The position numbers were made by a program, and so were the translations under genes. Of a stretch of 64,000 bases of DNA, positions 32,333 to 41,583 are shown piece after piece (position 1 is the first letter of the stretch; each line of letters opens with the position of its first letter). The notes beneath the pieces were generated by a model. It searched no databases, was not told the origin of the DNA, and worked only from the letters and a program-made list of their open reading frames with translations. This DNA is from Qipengyuania nanhaisediminis (GTDB lineage: Bacteria > Pseudomonadota > Alphaproteobacteria > Sphingomonadales > Sphingomonadaceae), in the NCBI RefSeq assembly GCF_900115585.1, contig NZ_FOWZ01000001.1, positions 558,001 to 622,000 of the forward strand, given 5' to 3'.

Positions 32333-35300
32333 GTGAATTTCCGCAATATCTCTGCATGGTCGATCCGCAATCCAGTCATTCCCCTGGTTGCTTTCACGGC
32401 CCTCCTGCTGGCGGGCCTGATCAGCTTTGCCCGCATGGACGTGGTGAACAATCCGGACATCGAATTTCCTGCGGTCAACGTCACCATCTCGCAGCCCGGT
32501 GCAGCGCCGACCGAGATCGAGAACCAGATCACCCAGCGCGTGGAATCGGCAGTGCGCTCGATCAACGGGGTGGCTTCGCTCAATTCGACGGCCCGCGAGG
32601 GCAGCTCGAATACGTTCATAGAATTCGAGATCGGTACCGATCCGAACGATGCGGTTGCAGAAGTAAAGAACGCGGTCGACCAGATTCGCGGCAGTCTGCC
32701 AGACGGTATCCTTGAGCCCCGGATCACCAAGGAAGAGATTTCCGGCGGTTTCCTAGCCATCTACGCCGTCGAAGCCGACGACATGACCATCGAAGGCCTC
32801 AGCTGGTTCATCGACGATACGGTCGCGAAGCAACTGCTCGGCATCGAAGGCATGGCGGAGGTTAATCGCTTCGGCGGCGTCAACCGCGAGATTGAGGTCA
32901 TTCTCGACCTTCCGCGTATGCAAGCGCTCGGCGTAACGGCCAGCCAGATCAACAGTGTCCTGCGTCAGAATAATCTCGATGCAGCCGGCGGAATGGCCGA
33001 GGTCGGCGGCACGCGTCAGTCGGTTCGCGTTCTCGGCAATAATGCCAGCGCATTCGAGCTTGGCGAGCGTCAGATCCAGCTCGGCGGTGGCCGCACGGTG
33101 AAGCTCTCGGATGTGGCGACTGTACGTGACGGCTTTTCGGAACGGACTTCGATCAGCAAGGTGCGCAACAAGGAAGTCGTCAACTTCGCAATGTCCCGTG
33201 CCAAAGGAGCGTCGGACGTCACCGTGTTCGAGGAAGCTCTCGTCCAGATCGAAGAGATCGAGGCCGCCAACCCGGGCGTGAAATTCATACCTCTTTTCAA
33301 CACGGTCAAATACACGAAGAACCAGTACGACAGTGCCATGGCAGCCATGATCGAGGGCGCGATCCTGGCAGTTGTTGTCGTCTTCTTCTTCCTGCGTGAC
33401 TGGCGTGCCACGGCGATTTCCGCGGTTGCGATTCCGCTCTCCGCCATTCCCACGTTCTGGTTCATGGACCTGCTCGGGTTCAACTTGAACCAGTTGTCAT
33501 TGCTTGCCTTGGCGCTCGTGGCCGGGGTCTTGGTCGATGACGCGATCGTCGAGATCGAAAACATCGTGCGACATATGCGCATGGGTAAGAGCGCCTATCA
33601 GGCATCGATCGACGCCGCCGACGAGATCGGCCTACCGGTCGTAGCGACCAGCTTCTGCATCGTCGCGGTCTTCTTCCCGGTCGGCGCCATGCCGGGGATT
33701 TCGGGCCAGTTCTTCAAGAACTTCGGCTTCACCGTAGTGGTTGCCGTGCTCATGTCCCTTGCCGTGGCGCGAATGATCACGCCGATGCTTGCCGCCTACT
33801 TCCTGAAGGCGCAGGGCCAGCAATCGCACGGCGAAGGTCCGATGATGGACCGCTATATGGATGTGCTGCGCTGGTCGCTCAACCGGGGCAAGATGTACGC
33901 GGCGCGTGACGGAATAGAGAGCCCGCGCCGCCGCTGGCTCTACGTCATCGGTCTGCTGGGCGTTGTGCTGGTAACACTGGTGCTTTCTGCCGCAGCGACC
34001 TTTGCGGTCTCGGGCATGTTGACGGGGCTAGAGCTCGTAGAGTCAGTCGTCGGATCAGATGACGGCTTTTTTGCCGGCCTCGTTTCACGCCTTATCGAGT
34101 TGCTTCAGCTCGTGGCCTCCCTCGCCGCCGGTTTTCTCGCTATTCTGGCCTTGTTTGCGGCCATAGGCGTGGTCGTGCGCTTCTGCGGCCAGAACATCCG
34201 TAATGGCTGGCAATACATGCGCGCGCGCTTCCTCGATCATCGTATCTGGATGCTGGGCGTCGGTTATTTCTCGCTGCTGTTGACCATCCTCCTGTTCTCG
34301 ATAACTCCGGCCCAGTTCCAGCCTGTCATCGACGACGAGAATAGCCGCGTCGAAATCGAAATGGTGCCAGGCACCACGCTCGAAACGACAGAGCGGGTCG
34401 TCGATCAGGTCGCCGACATTCTCTACGAGCAGCAGGAAGTCGAGCTCGCGCTGGAGCGCGTGCGCGAAGGGCAGGCAACGCTTTATGTGACGCTTCGTCC
34501 GGACCGTGAACGGACCTCGATCGAATTCGAGCGCGCAATCGCTCCTGTCTTCGCACAAATCCCCGATGCCCGCGTGCGCTTCGCATCGCAATCGGGTGGC
34601 TTCGGTTCCGGCCGCGACATGACGGTCATGCTCGCCGGTTCGGATCCCGATTTGCTGAACGAGACCGCGGCTACGCTGGTCGAACAGATGAAGGGTATCG
34701 ATTCGCTCGTTGCCCCCCGCATCAGCGCCGACATCAACCGGCCGGAAATCCTGATTACGCCGCGCGATAATATCGCTGCCGAGCTCGGTGTTTCCACCGT
34801 CGCGCTTAGCCAGACGATCCGTATCGCGACCATGGGCGAAATCGAACAGAACGCAGCCAAGTTCTCGCTCTCCGATCGTCAGATCCCGATCAGGGTGAAG
34901 TTGCCCGAGCAATCGCGCGAGAACCTCGACACGATCAAGAACCTTCCGGTCCCGACGGCGTCGGGCGGCTCGGTGCCCCTGTCTCGCGTCGCCGAAGTAT
35001 CCTTCGGTTCCGGGCCCACGGCCATTCAGCGCTATAACCAGAACCGCCGTGTGCTGGTCGGCGCCGATCTCGCCCAGGGCGTCGTCAAGGGTGAGGCACA
35101 GCAGGAAATCGACCAGTTGCCGATCCTGCAGGACTTGCCGCAAGGCGTCATTCGCGACGTGGTGGGCGAGGACGAATGGCAGCAGGAACTGATTTCCAGC
35201 CTGCTCATCGCGATCATGTCGGGCGTGCTGCTGGTCTTCGCCGTGCTCGTCCTGCTGTACAAGCGCCTGATGAGCCCGCTGGTGAATATGACGTCTCTTG

Positions 35301-35803
35301 CGCTGGCTCCGCTCGGCGGCATCCTGCTTGTCTGGATGTTTGGCCAGCCGCAGTCCATGCCGGTCTACATCGGCATCCTTTTGTTGCTGGGCATCGTATC
35401 GAAGAACTCCATCCTGCTGATCGACTTCGCTATCGAAGAGATGGATCGCGGCACTCGCAAGCTGCACGCAATCATCGATGCGGGTCACAAACGCGCCCAG
35501 CCGATTGTGATGACCACTGTCGCCATGACCGCGGGCATGGTGCCCACGGCGCTGTCGGGTGTGCTTGGCTCGGGCGATGGCGCCTGGCGTGCCCCGATGG
35601 GCACCATGGTCATCGGCGGCCTCATCCTGTCCACCCTCCTGACGCTGCTGATCGTCCCGGCGGGCTTCAGTCTCGCCGACGGTTTCGAAAAGCGCGCGGG
35701 ACCATGGATGCGCAGGCGCTTCCTGACCTATCGCCCTGGCGATGACGGCAAGCCTGTCTCCGGTAACGCCCACGGAGAAGCCGGGATCGATCCGGCCGAG
35801 TGA
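32333..35803 (+). CDS. RND efflux pump permease with extra membrane insertion
   Basis: A 1156-residue AcrB/CzcA-superfamily pump, about 100 residues longer than usual. Standard elements: N-terminal helix IRNPVIPLVAFTALLLAGLISFARM, the porter domain, and proton-relay helix LALVAGVLVDDAIVEIENIVRHM with two aspartates. Between helix 6 and helix 7 (about residues 520-630) there are two additional predicted helices, WLYVIGLLGVVLVTLVLSAA and LVASLAAGFLAILALFAAIG. Start is GTG at 32333 with GGGGAA upstream. Substrate is unknown; the family pairing suggests the HAE-1 type (drugs, detergents) rather than metals. Confidence 0.92.
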   Translation: MNFRNISAWSIRNPVIPLVAFTALLLAGLISFARMDVVNNPDIEFPAVNVTISQPGAAPTEIENQITQRVESAVRSINGVASLNSTAREGSSNTFIEFEIGTDPNDAVAEVKNAVDQIRGSLPDGILEPRITKEEISGGFLAIYAVEADDMTIEGLSWFIDDTVAKQLLGIEGMAEVNRFGGVNREIEVILDLPRMQALGVTASQINSVLRQNNLDAAGGMAEVGGTRQSVRVLGNNASAFELGERQIQLGGGRTVKLSDVATVRDGFSERTSISKVRNKEVVNFAMSRAKGASDVTVFEEALVQIEEIEAANPGVKFIPLFNTVKYTKNQYDSAMAAMIEGAILAVVVVFFFLRDWRATAISAVAIPLSAIPTFWFMDLLGFNLNQLSLLALALVAGVLVDDAIVEIENIVRHMRMGKSAYQASIDAADEIGLPVVATSFCIVAVFFPVGAMPGISGQFFKNFGFTVVVAVLMSLAVARMITPMLAAYFLKAQGQQSHGEGPMMDRYMDVLRWSLNRGKMYAARDGIESPRRRWLYVIGLLGVVLVTLVLSAAATFAVSGMLTGLELVESVVGSDDGFFAGLVSRLIELLQLVASLAAGFLAILALFAAIGVVVRFCGQNIRNGWQYMRARFLDHRIWMLGVGYFSLLLTILLFSITPAQFQPVIDDENSRVEIEMVPGTTLETTERVVDQVADILYEQQEVELALERVREGQATLYVTLRPDRERTSIEFERAIAPVFAQIPDARVRFASQSGGFGSGRDMTVMLAGSDPDLLNETAATLVEQMKGIDSLVAPRISADINRPEILITPRDNIAAELGVSTVALSQTIRIATMGEIEQNAAKFSLSDRQIPIRVKLPEQSRENLDTIKNLPVPTASGGSVPLSRVAEVSFGSGPTAIQRYNQNRRVLVGADLAQGVVKGEAQQEIDQLPILQDLPQGVIRDVVGEDEWQQELISSLLIAIMSGVLLVFAVLVLLYKRLMSPLVNMTSLALAPLGGILLVWMFGQPQSMPVYIGILLLLGIVSKNSILLIDFAIEEMDRGTRKLHAIIDAGHKRAQPIVMTTVAMTAGMVPTALSGVLGSGDGAWRAPMGTMVIGGLILSTLLTLLIVPAGFSLADGFEKRAGPWMRRRFLTYRPGDDGKPVSGNAHGEAGIDPAE

Positions 35804-35816
35804 TCGTCGCCTGATT

Positions 35817-37097
35817 ATGGCGGATGGACTAACTCCCCTTTCCGGAGCAACGGCGGGACAGATACCACCGGACCGTGCGCGAGCGATGCGGCGCGCGGCA
35901 ACCGGCATGCTCGTCCTGATGGCCGCGATATTCATCCTCTCCGGCCGTTACCTGGCTGTGCACCCTGCATGGGGTTACGTGCATGCCTTTGCCGAGGCGG
36001 CGATGGTTGGCGGCCTCGCGGACTGGTTCGCGGTTACCGCGCTATTCCGGCGCCCCCTCGGGCTTCCGATCCCGCACACCGCAATCATCCCGGAGAACAA
36101 GGATCGCATCGCCGATACGATGGCGGATTTCCTGCGCAGCAATTTCCTGACGCCGCAGGTGGTGGCGAGACGGATGGGCACCATGAACTTTGCCGGTGCC
36201 GTCGGCTCCTACCTCGCCGACCCAAGGGCTGCGCAGGATGCACGCATACGTGCAGGTGCCGGGGACCTGGCCGTGGAAGTCCTCGAATCCCTCGATCCCG
36301 ACCGGCTTGGCACTCAGGTGCGAAGCGGGATCGCTGCGCAGATCGAGAAGTTGGAGATCGCTCCGCTGCTCGGCGGAATGCTCGATGCGATGATCGCAGA
36401 TGGCCGGCACAAACCGCTTATCGATAAAATCATCCGCTGGGCCGGCCTGGTCCTGGAAGACAACGAAGCGCTGGTCCGCGACATGGTTCACAAGCGCGCC
36501 AACGCCGTCCTGCGCTTTACCGGCCTGGACGAGCGGCTCGCGAATTCGGTCATCGATGGCCTCTACAAGCTCCTTGCAGAGGTGCTCGTCGATCCGGAAC
36601 ACCCGCTTCGCGACAAGATCGAGGAAGGGCTTGAAGAACTCGCCAAGGGCCTGCGCGAGGATCCTGAAATGCAGGAACGGGTCGAGCGGTTGAAGAGCGA
36701 GCTCCTCACCAATCCCGCGATTGCGGATTGGTGGCAGGGCGTTTGGGAGCGGATCAGGGCAAGGTTGATCCGCTCGATCAAGGAGTCCGGCGGTGTCGGG
36801 CCCTCCTATCTTGGCGAAACCTTGGGCGAGCTTGGCGCCGCGTTGCGCGATGACCACCGGCTCCAGCTACAGGTCAATCGCTTCGCACGCCGCACGGCCG
36901 TAGGAATCTCGACGCGTTACGGCGACCAGATCGTGCAGCTGGTGTCCGAAACCGTCCGCCGCTGGGATGCCACTACCCTGACCGACCGTGTAGAAGGCGC
37001 AGTCGGCCGCGATCTCCAGTTCATCCGTATCAACGGGACGCTGGTGGGCGGGCTCGTCGGCCTGACGATCCACGGGCTTTCGACGTTCCTGTTCTAA
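35817..37097 (+). CDS. DUF445 family membrane protein (YjiN-like)
   Basis: A 426-residue protein. One membrane helix near the N-terminus (AATGMLVLMAAIFILSGRYL), then GYVHAFAEAAMVGGLADWFAVTALFRRPLGLPIPHTAIIP, the hallmark of DUF445, a long helical middle and a C-terminal helix (GTLVGGLVGLTIHGLSTFLF). Function is unknown. The ATG at 35817 (MADGLTP) gives the usual N-terminus; an in-frame start at 35742 would overlap the pump gene. It follows the pump by 13 bases and may be co-transcribed. Confidence 0.85.
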   Translation: MADGLTPLSGATAGQIPPDRARAMRRAATGMLVLMAAIFILSGRYLAVHPAWGYVHAFAEAAMVGGLADWFAVTALFRRPLGLPIPHTAIIPENKDRIADTMADFLRSNFLTPQVVARRMGTMNFAGAVGSYLADPRAAQDARIRAGAGDLAVEVLESLDPDRLGTQVRSGIAAQIEKLEIAPLLGGMLDAMIADGRHKPLIDKIIRWAGLVLEDNEALVRDMVHKRANAVLRFTGLDERLANSVIDGLYKLLAEVLVDPEHPLRDKIEEGLEELAKGLREDPEMQERVERLKSELLTNPAIADWWQGVWERIRARLIRSIKESGGVGPSYLGETLGELGAALRDDHRLQLQVNRFARRTAVGISTRYGDQIVQLVSETVRRWDATTLTDRVEGAVGRDLQFIRINGTLVGGLVGLTIHGLSTFLF

Positions 37098-37113
37098 GCG
37101 ACTGGCTCTGGCC

Positions 37114-38037
37114 TCAGTCGTGACGGATCTGGAAACCGTGTGCGTCTGATGAAAATCCGCGACCTGCCATGCGATACACTACAGTTGTCCAGTAGTAATC
37201 TGTGACCGGCTGGCCATCCCTGCCGGTTGCGGGATTGAAACGCGCATGCTTGACCAAGAGATCGCAGGCGGTCTGCCGCAAAACGAGGGCAGTCAGGTAG
37301 TTCGTCACATCGCAACGGGTCACGCGACCCGACCCGTCGACAATTAGGCGCACCGGCACCGGGCCCTGCAATCCGCCGCGCAAAGCGTCGTTCGGATAGT
37401 CACGTTGTAGCTTTTGCGCCCAATCCTTGATGTCCTTGGGGGTTGCATGGGTCTCGAAGCCCCTGTGCGCTTCAAGGTCCAAACCCGACTTTCTCAAGTG
37501 TTCGGTCACGCACTGGTCCAGCGCGCTGACAGCTTTGTCGATTGCCCGTGTACGCAGCGTAATCTGGCTCTCGAGCGGATCGATGGCGACGAAATCGGTG
37601 GTCTGTTTGGCTAGATCGTCGCTTTCATCCCAATCCGCACTCCCGAACAGGGGGCCGGCAAAAACCAAGCCCTCGCGATCGCCAATGGATGCCGTCGCTA
37701 TACGCCGATAATCGGTGAGTTCGCGCTCGACTGAGAAACCCGCCTTCAGCGATCCGCTTCGCTGTGAAAGGGGGCCGCCGATAATCGCGAATTGCACATC
37801 GGACGCGGGATGGATGCGTTTGAAGGACAGGGTGACCCGATCATCCTTGCGGACGAAATCGCGGGAAACAGAGCACCCGTCATCTAGCGAAGACAGGCGC
37901 CATTGGCCGTCTGGCTGGAAGGGCAGCTCATTCTCCCCCTGGGCTGCACTGGTCTCGCCGTTCGACCCTGCTTCTGCAAGAGCCGGTGCGCCAATGGTAA
38001 GTGCGATAGCAAGCACTGACGTTTTGATAGCTTTCAT
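37114..38037 (-). CDS. Secreted protein with TonB C-terminal domain, tandem paralog 1
   Basis: A 307-residue exported protein. A signal peptide (MKAIKTSVLAIALTIGAPALAEA) replaces the membrane anchor of true TonB. A unique domain follows (GQWRLSSLDDGCSVSRDF, FAIIGGPLSQRSGSLKAGFSV), then a TonB C-terminal fold (about 215-300: YPNDALRGGLQGPVPVRLIVDGSGRVTRC and ending VVYRM). Cysteine pairs suggest periplasmic disulfides. The neighbour at 38148 has the same architecture, so the two arose by duplication. I chose the ATG at 38037 by the signal peptide; a GTG at 38151 that overlaps the upstream stop would put 38 unlikely residues in front. Confidence 0.8.
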   Translation of the reverse strand: MKAIKTSVLAIALTIGAPALAEAGSNGETSAAQGENELPFQPDGQWRLSSLDDGCSVSRDFVRKDDRVTLSFKRIHPASDVQFAIIGGPLSQRSGSLKAGFSVERELTDYRRIATASIGDREGLVFAGPLFGSADWDESDDLAKQTTDFVAIDPLESQITLRTRAIDKAVSALDQCVTEHLRKSGLDLEAHRGFETHATPKDIKDWAQKLQRDYPNDALRGGLQGPVPVRLIVDGSGRVTRCDVTNYLTALVLRQTACDLLVKHARFNPATGRDGQPVTDYYWTTVVYRMAGRGFSSDAHGFQIRHD

Positions 38038-38147
38038 GCGATAATTCTCATCTTGATGGGAGCTGGGACAGCCTGGCGAACTTCGAGATTGCTCCAAGGT
38101 GCGGAGCGCGCGTTGAACTCGAATTAGCGAGTATCCGCGCGAGTGAA

Positions 38148-39077
38148 TCACGGCGCATTCCCGCGCATGCGATAGACGATGCGCGTGTTGAAGAACGTGC
38201 GGACAGGAGTTCCGTCGGCCATTCGCGCCGGTTCGGCCTCAGCGATCGTCTTGAAGGTGGTGCATGGATGGCGGGTCATGTCGAAGTCCTTGGCGATCGT
38301 CTGATTGATCAGGAAGCACTCCTCCACACTGCCATCCGTCCCCACTGTCAGGCGCAAGTGAAAGTCGGCTTGTGCTCGGTTGCGTAACGCATCGCGCGGG
38401 TAGCTCTGCTGCACGCGTCCCGCGACCTTCTCCAGGTTCAGGATCCGGGCCGGAGTAGAAACGGCTTTCTGTTCTTCCAGATCGAAGCCCCAGAACTCGA
38501 CCAGATTTTCCATACAGGCGTTGAACGCCGTCAACGGCTTTTCCATCGGGCCGAGCCGCAAGGAAAATGAGTGGGCGCCCTTCTGGCTGATCATGAGCGT
38601 CTCGATCGAGGCGGCGTTCGAAGTGTCGAGTGAGAGAATGCCGCGTGGACTTGCGCCCCAATCGTAGTCACTCTCTCCCGGCAGCGGATGGGAGTGGGCC
38701 GTTACTGTCGACCTGTCGCCGATGACATCTCCATAGTTATCAAGCGTGCCGGGGGTGAAGCGAAATTCTTCCGCGTCTCCATCCGGTCCGAATGCGAAAG
38801 AAGCCTCGCGGCTGTACCTGATCCTGCGCACCGGCGGGCCCGCTACTGCCCACTGCGCTGAAACAGCCGGGTTCCATTGGTCGAGGATGAATATTGTCTG
38901 CGCTTCGTCGGTGCCGAACAGACGCGCCAAGCGACATTTGTGTTCGCCCATATCGAGCTGCCACGGGCCGAGCGGCATGAGCAATTCAGGCTCCCGCTCC
39001 TTAGCCGAGGCGCCCGACGAAAATCCCGCGAGCAAAGCCATTATGACAAGCGAAAGTAATGATTTGCGACCGAACAT
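38148..39077 (-). CDS. Secreted protein with TonB C-terminal domain, tandem paralog 2
   Basis: A 309-residue exported protein. Signal peptide MFGRKSLLSLVIMALLAGFSSGASA, then GPWQLDMGEHKCRLARLFG, aligned with the GQWRLSSLDDGCSVSRDF of its paralog, and a C-terminal TonB fold (YPRDALRNRAQADFHLRLTVGTDGSVEEC, ending IVYRM). No proline-rich spanning region or membrane anchor is present, so it cannot act as a TonB energy transducer on its own. The ribosome binding site GGAGGGG is one arm of the preceding terminator hairpin (39083-39116). Function unknown. Confidence 0.8.
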   Translation of the reverse strand: MFGRKSLLSLVIMALLAGFSSGASAKEREPELLMPLGPWQLDMGEHKCRLARLFGTDEAQTIFILDQWNPAVSAQWAVAGPPVRRIRYSREASFAFGPDGDAEEFRFTPGTLDNYGDVIGDRSTVTAHSHPLPGESDYDWGASPRGILSLDTSNAASIETLMISQKGAHSFSLRLGPMEKPLTAFNACMENLVEFWGFDLEEQKAVSTPARILNLEKVAGRVQQSYPRDALRNRAQADFHLRLTVGTDGSVEECFLINQTIAKDFDMTRHPCTTFKTIAEAEPARMADGTPVRTFFNTRIVYRMRGNAP

Positions 39078-39082
39078 AGAAA

Positions 39083-39116
39083 AACCCCTCCGCTACGATC
39101 ATGTAGCGGAGGGGTT
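39083..39116 (-). terminator. Terminator of etfBA, overlapping the ribosome binding site of the next gene
   Basis: AACCCCTCCGCTAC (39083-39096) pairs perfectly with GTAGCGGAGGGGTT (39103-39116), 14 bp with a 6-base loop. On the minus strand a TTTT run follows. The downstream arm contains GGAGGGG, 9 bases before the ATG of the paralog at 39077. Confidence 0.85.
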
Positions 39117-39139
39117 ATGAATTCAAGTCGAAGTTTGAC

Positions 39140-40069
39140 TTAAAGCTTTTCGGTAAGCTCCGGAACCGCCTTGAACAGATCCGCCACGAGGCCGATGTCG
39201 GCGACCTGGAAGATCGGCGCGTCCTCGTCCTTGTTGATGGCGATGATGGTCTTGGAATCCTTCATGCCTGCAAGGTGCTGGATCGCGCCGGAGATGCCGA
39301 TCGCGATATAGACTTCCGGAGCGACGATCTTGCCGGTCTGGCCGACCTGGTAGTCGTTGGGGACGTAGCCGGCATCGACCGCGGCGCGCGATGCGCCGAT
39401 GCCTGCACCGAGCTTGTCCGCCAGCGGCGTGATGATCTGTTCGAAGGTCTCGCCGTCCTTGAGCGCACGACCACCCGATACGATTACCTTGGCACTGGTG
39501 AGTTCCGGGCGGTCGCTCTCGGCGATCTCGGCGCTTACGAAACTGGATAGGCCAGCATCGGCAGGGCCGGAGATTTCCTCGATCGTGCCGCTGCCGCCTT
39601 CGGTCGCCGCCTTGTCGAAGGCAGTACCGCGGACGGTGATGACCAGCTTTGCGTCGGACGATTCGACGGTCGCAATCGCATTGCCGGCATAGATCGGACG
39701 GGTGAAGGTCTTCTCGCCTTCGACCGAAAGGATGTCCGAAATCTGCATAACGTCGAGCAGTGCTGCAACACGCGGCGCGATGTTCTTGCCGGTGGTGGTG
39801 GCGGGTGCGACGAAAGCGTCGTGGTGGCCCATCTGATCGGCGATCAGGGGCGCGACATTCTCAGCCAAGGCATGCTCGTAAGCTGCGTCGTCGGCGAGGT
39901 GGACCTTGCCCACGCCCGCAACCTTTGCGGCCTGTTCCGCAACGGCGCGGCAGCCCGAACCTGCAACCAGCAGGTGGACTTCGCCCAGCTTGCTGGCGGC
40001 AGTGACCGCAGCCAGCGTTGCATCCTTCATCTCGGCATTGTCGTGTTCGACCCAGACGAGAGTTTTCAT
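39140..40069 (-). CDS. etfA: Electron transfer flavoprotein alpha subunit
   Basis: A 309-residue FixB/EtfA. The C-terminal FAD-binding signature is present: [56 protein letters not shown], read here across several segments, with [12 protein letters not shown] before it. With EtfB it takes electrons from acyl-CoA dehydrogenases, such as the one at 55150, and passes them to ubiquinone through ETF-QO. It follows etfB with a 27-base gap. Confidence 0.95.
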   Translation of the reverse strand: MKTLVWVEHDNAEMKDATLAAVTAASKLGEVHLLVAGSGCRAVAEQAAKVAGVGKVHLADDAAYEHALAENVAPLIADQMGHHDAFVAPATTTGKNIAPRVAALLDVMQISDILSVEGEKTFTRPIYAGNAIATVESSDAKLVITVRGTAFDKAATEGGSGTIEEISGPADAGLSSFVSAEIAESDRPELTSAKVIVSGGRALKDGETFEQIITPLADKLGAGIGASRAAVDAGYVPNDYQVGQTGKIVAPEVYIAIGISGAIQHLAGMKDSKTIIAINKDEDAPIFQVADIGLVADLFKAVPELTEKL

Positions 40070-40096
40070 AAGTCTATTCCTTTCCTGTCCGGGTTC

Positions 40097-40843
40097 TTAC
40101 GCGATGCCGAGCGCTTTGATCTTGGCGACCAGCGCATCGACGTCTTCGACCTTCTCGCCTGCCTGGCGAACCGGCGGTTCGGAGACGTTGGTTGTCTTCA
40201 GGCGCGGCGCGGTGTCGACGCCGTAATCGGACGGGCTCTTGGTATCGAGCGGCTTCTTCTTCGCCTTCATGATGTTGGGCAGCGAAGCATAGCGCGGCTC
40301 GTTCAAGCGAAGATCGGTAGTGACGATGGCCGGAAGCGTAAGCTTCACGGTTTCGAGACCGCCATCGACTTCGCGCTTCACGGTGACGCTGTCGCCATCG
40401 ACTTCGACGGTGTTGGCGAAGGTGCCCTGCGGACGGCCCATGAGGGCTGCGAGCATCTGGCCGGTCTGGTTCGAATCGTCGTCGATCGCCTGCTTGCCCA
40501 GCATTACGATGCCCGGGGTCTCTTCCTCGGCAATAGCCTTGAGGATCTTGGCGACGGCGAGTGGTTCGACTTCATCGTCGGTTTCGACGAGGATCGCACG
40601 GTCCGCACCCATGGCGAGTGCAGTGCGCAGCGTTTCCTGCGCCTTGGCCGGGCCAACCGATACGGCGACGATCTCTTCCGCCTTGCCGGCTTCCTTGATC
40701 CGGATCGCCTCTTCGACGGCGATTTCGTCGAAGGGGTTCATGCTCATCTTGACGTTCGCCAAGTCCACGCCCGAGCCATCGGCTTTCACGCGGGGCTTGA
40801 CGTTGTAATCGATCACCCGCTTGACGGGGACGAGGATTTTCAT
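40097..40843 (-). CDS. etfB: Electron transfer flavoprotein beta subunit
   Basis: A 248-residue FixA/EtfB. N-terminal [27 protein letters not shown], then [19 protein letters not shown] and the AMP-binding [21 protein letters not shown]. It is the first gene of etfB-etfA. About 50 bases upstream is a 14-bp palindrome that overlaps a TTGACG -35-like hexamer, a likely control site. Confidence 0.95.
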   Translation of the reverse strand: MKILVPVKRVIDYNVKPRVKADGSGVDLANVKMSMNPFDEIAVEEAIRIKEAGKAEEIVAVSVGPAKAQETLRTALAMGADRAILVETDDEVEPLAVAKILKAIAEEETPGIVMLGKQAIDDDSNQTGQMLAALMGRPQGTFANTVEVDGDSVTVKREVDGGLETVKLTLPAIVTTDLRLNEPRYASLPNIMKAKKKPLDTKSPSDYGVDTAPRLKTTNVSEPPVRQAGEKVEDVDALVAKIKALGIA

Positions 40844-40890
40844 GGGTGTTACCTTCCTCTCGATAGAAACTGTGCCGCCCGCCTAGCTTG

Positions 40891-40904
40891 CGTTTACGTA
40901 AACG
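40891..40904. promoter_or_regulatory. Palindromic operator candidate upstream of etfBA
   Basis: CGTTTACGTAAACG is a perfect 14-bp palindrome, flanked by CTTG on one side and TCAAG on the other. It lies about 48-61 bases upstream of the etfB ATG and its edge contains TTGACG on the minus strand. ACGT-centred palindromes are typical of MerR-type LiuR regulators of fatty-acid and branched-chain amino-acid breakdown; this comparison is from memory. Confidence 0.5.
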
Positions 40905-41045
40905 TCAAGTTGGGAGGGGCGGATATTCGAAACCGTTGCAGCAGCCTCTCGCCCGCGGAAATCCTCAGGTCAAGCGCTGCAGGCTGCTCACCTTTACTAT
41001 GGATGGCGTAGCGAATAGTTTCCCTGCAAAGGCAGGAGGTTTGTG

Positions 41046-41555
41046 ATGCGCGACTGGATGATGATTGCAGCGGCCCTAACCCTCGCACCCTCGTCGGTCG
41101 CCGCGCAAGAAGTACGGGACACGCCTGAGGATCACACTCCGCCCCCCGCTTCGCTAAAGCAGATGGGGTGGCTGGTGGGCCATTGGAGCGGCACCGGCAT
41201 AGGCGGTGCTCCCGCGCACGAAAGCTGGCTGCTTCCCACAGGCAACACCATGGTCGGCACCTTCATCCAGATGAAGGATGAAACCGAGATCATGTTTACC
41301 GAGCACATCTACCTGATGGAGGAAGAAGGCTCGCTGGTCATGCGCCTCAAACACTTCAATGCCGACCTGACCGCGTGGGAAGACAAGGGAGGCATGGTAA
41401 CCTTCAAGCTCATCGCTCTCGAGGACTGCGCCGCCTATTTCCGGGCGCTGACGCTGCGCTGCGATGGCGACAACGGCCTCGTCGCCGCCGTGCGCATGAA
41501 GAGCGCAGGCGGCGAGATAAGCGAGCTCGTTTTCCGGTTCGAACGGGTCGAGTAA
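41046..41555 (+). CDS. Exported DUF6265 family protein
   Basis: A 169-residue protein with a signal peptide ([21 protein letters not shown]). The mature part begins [15 protein letters not shown] and continues [46 protein letters not shown], a lipocalin-like pattern of DUF6265. Function unknown. The ATG at 41046 has AGGAGG at 6 bases; a GTG one codon earlier is too close. It is divergent from etfBA. Confidence 0.82.
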   Translation: MRDWMMIAAALTLAPSSVAAQEVRDTPEDHTPPPASLKQMGWLVGHWSGTGIGGAPAHESWLLPTGNTMVGTFIQMKDETEIMFTEHIYLMEEEGSLVMRLKHFNADLTAWEDKGGMVTFKLIALEDCAAYFRALTLRCDGDNGLVAAVRMKSAGGEISELVFRFERVE

Positions 41556-41560
41556 ATCCG

Positions 41561-41583
41561 GGCGGCGCTCAGGCCGCCTTTTT
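41561..41583 (+). terminator. Terminator of the DUF6265 gene, inside the sucC 3' end
   Basis: GGCGGC (41561-41566) and GCCGCC (41573-41578) form a stem with a 6-base loop followed by five T residues (41579-41583). The T-run and part of the stem are the last codons of the convergent sucC gene. Confidence 0.7.

Noticed and set aside
34085-35935. 616-residue minus-strand reading frame opposite the RND pump
   Set aside because: Antisense to the pump gene, no ribosome binding site or motif.
38038-38151. GTG start at 38151 for the first TonB-domain protein
   Set aside because: It overlaps the upstream stop neatly, but the added 38 residues would block the obvious signal peptide.
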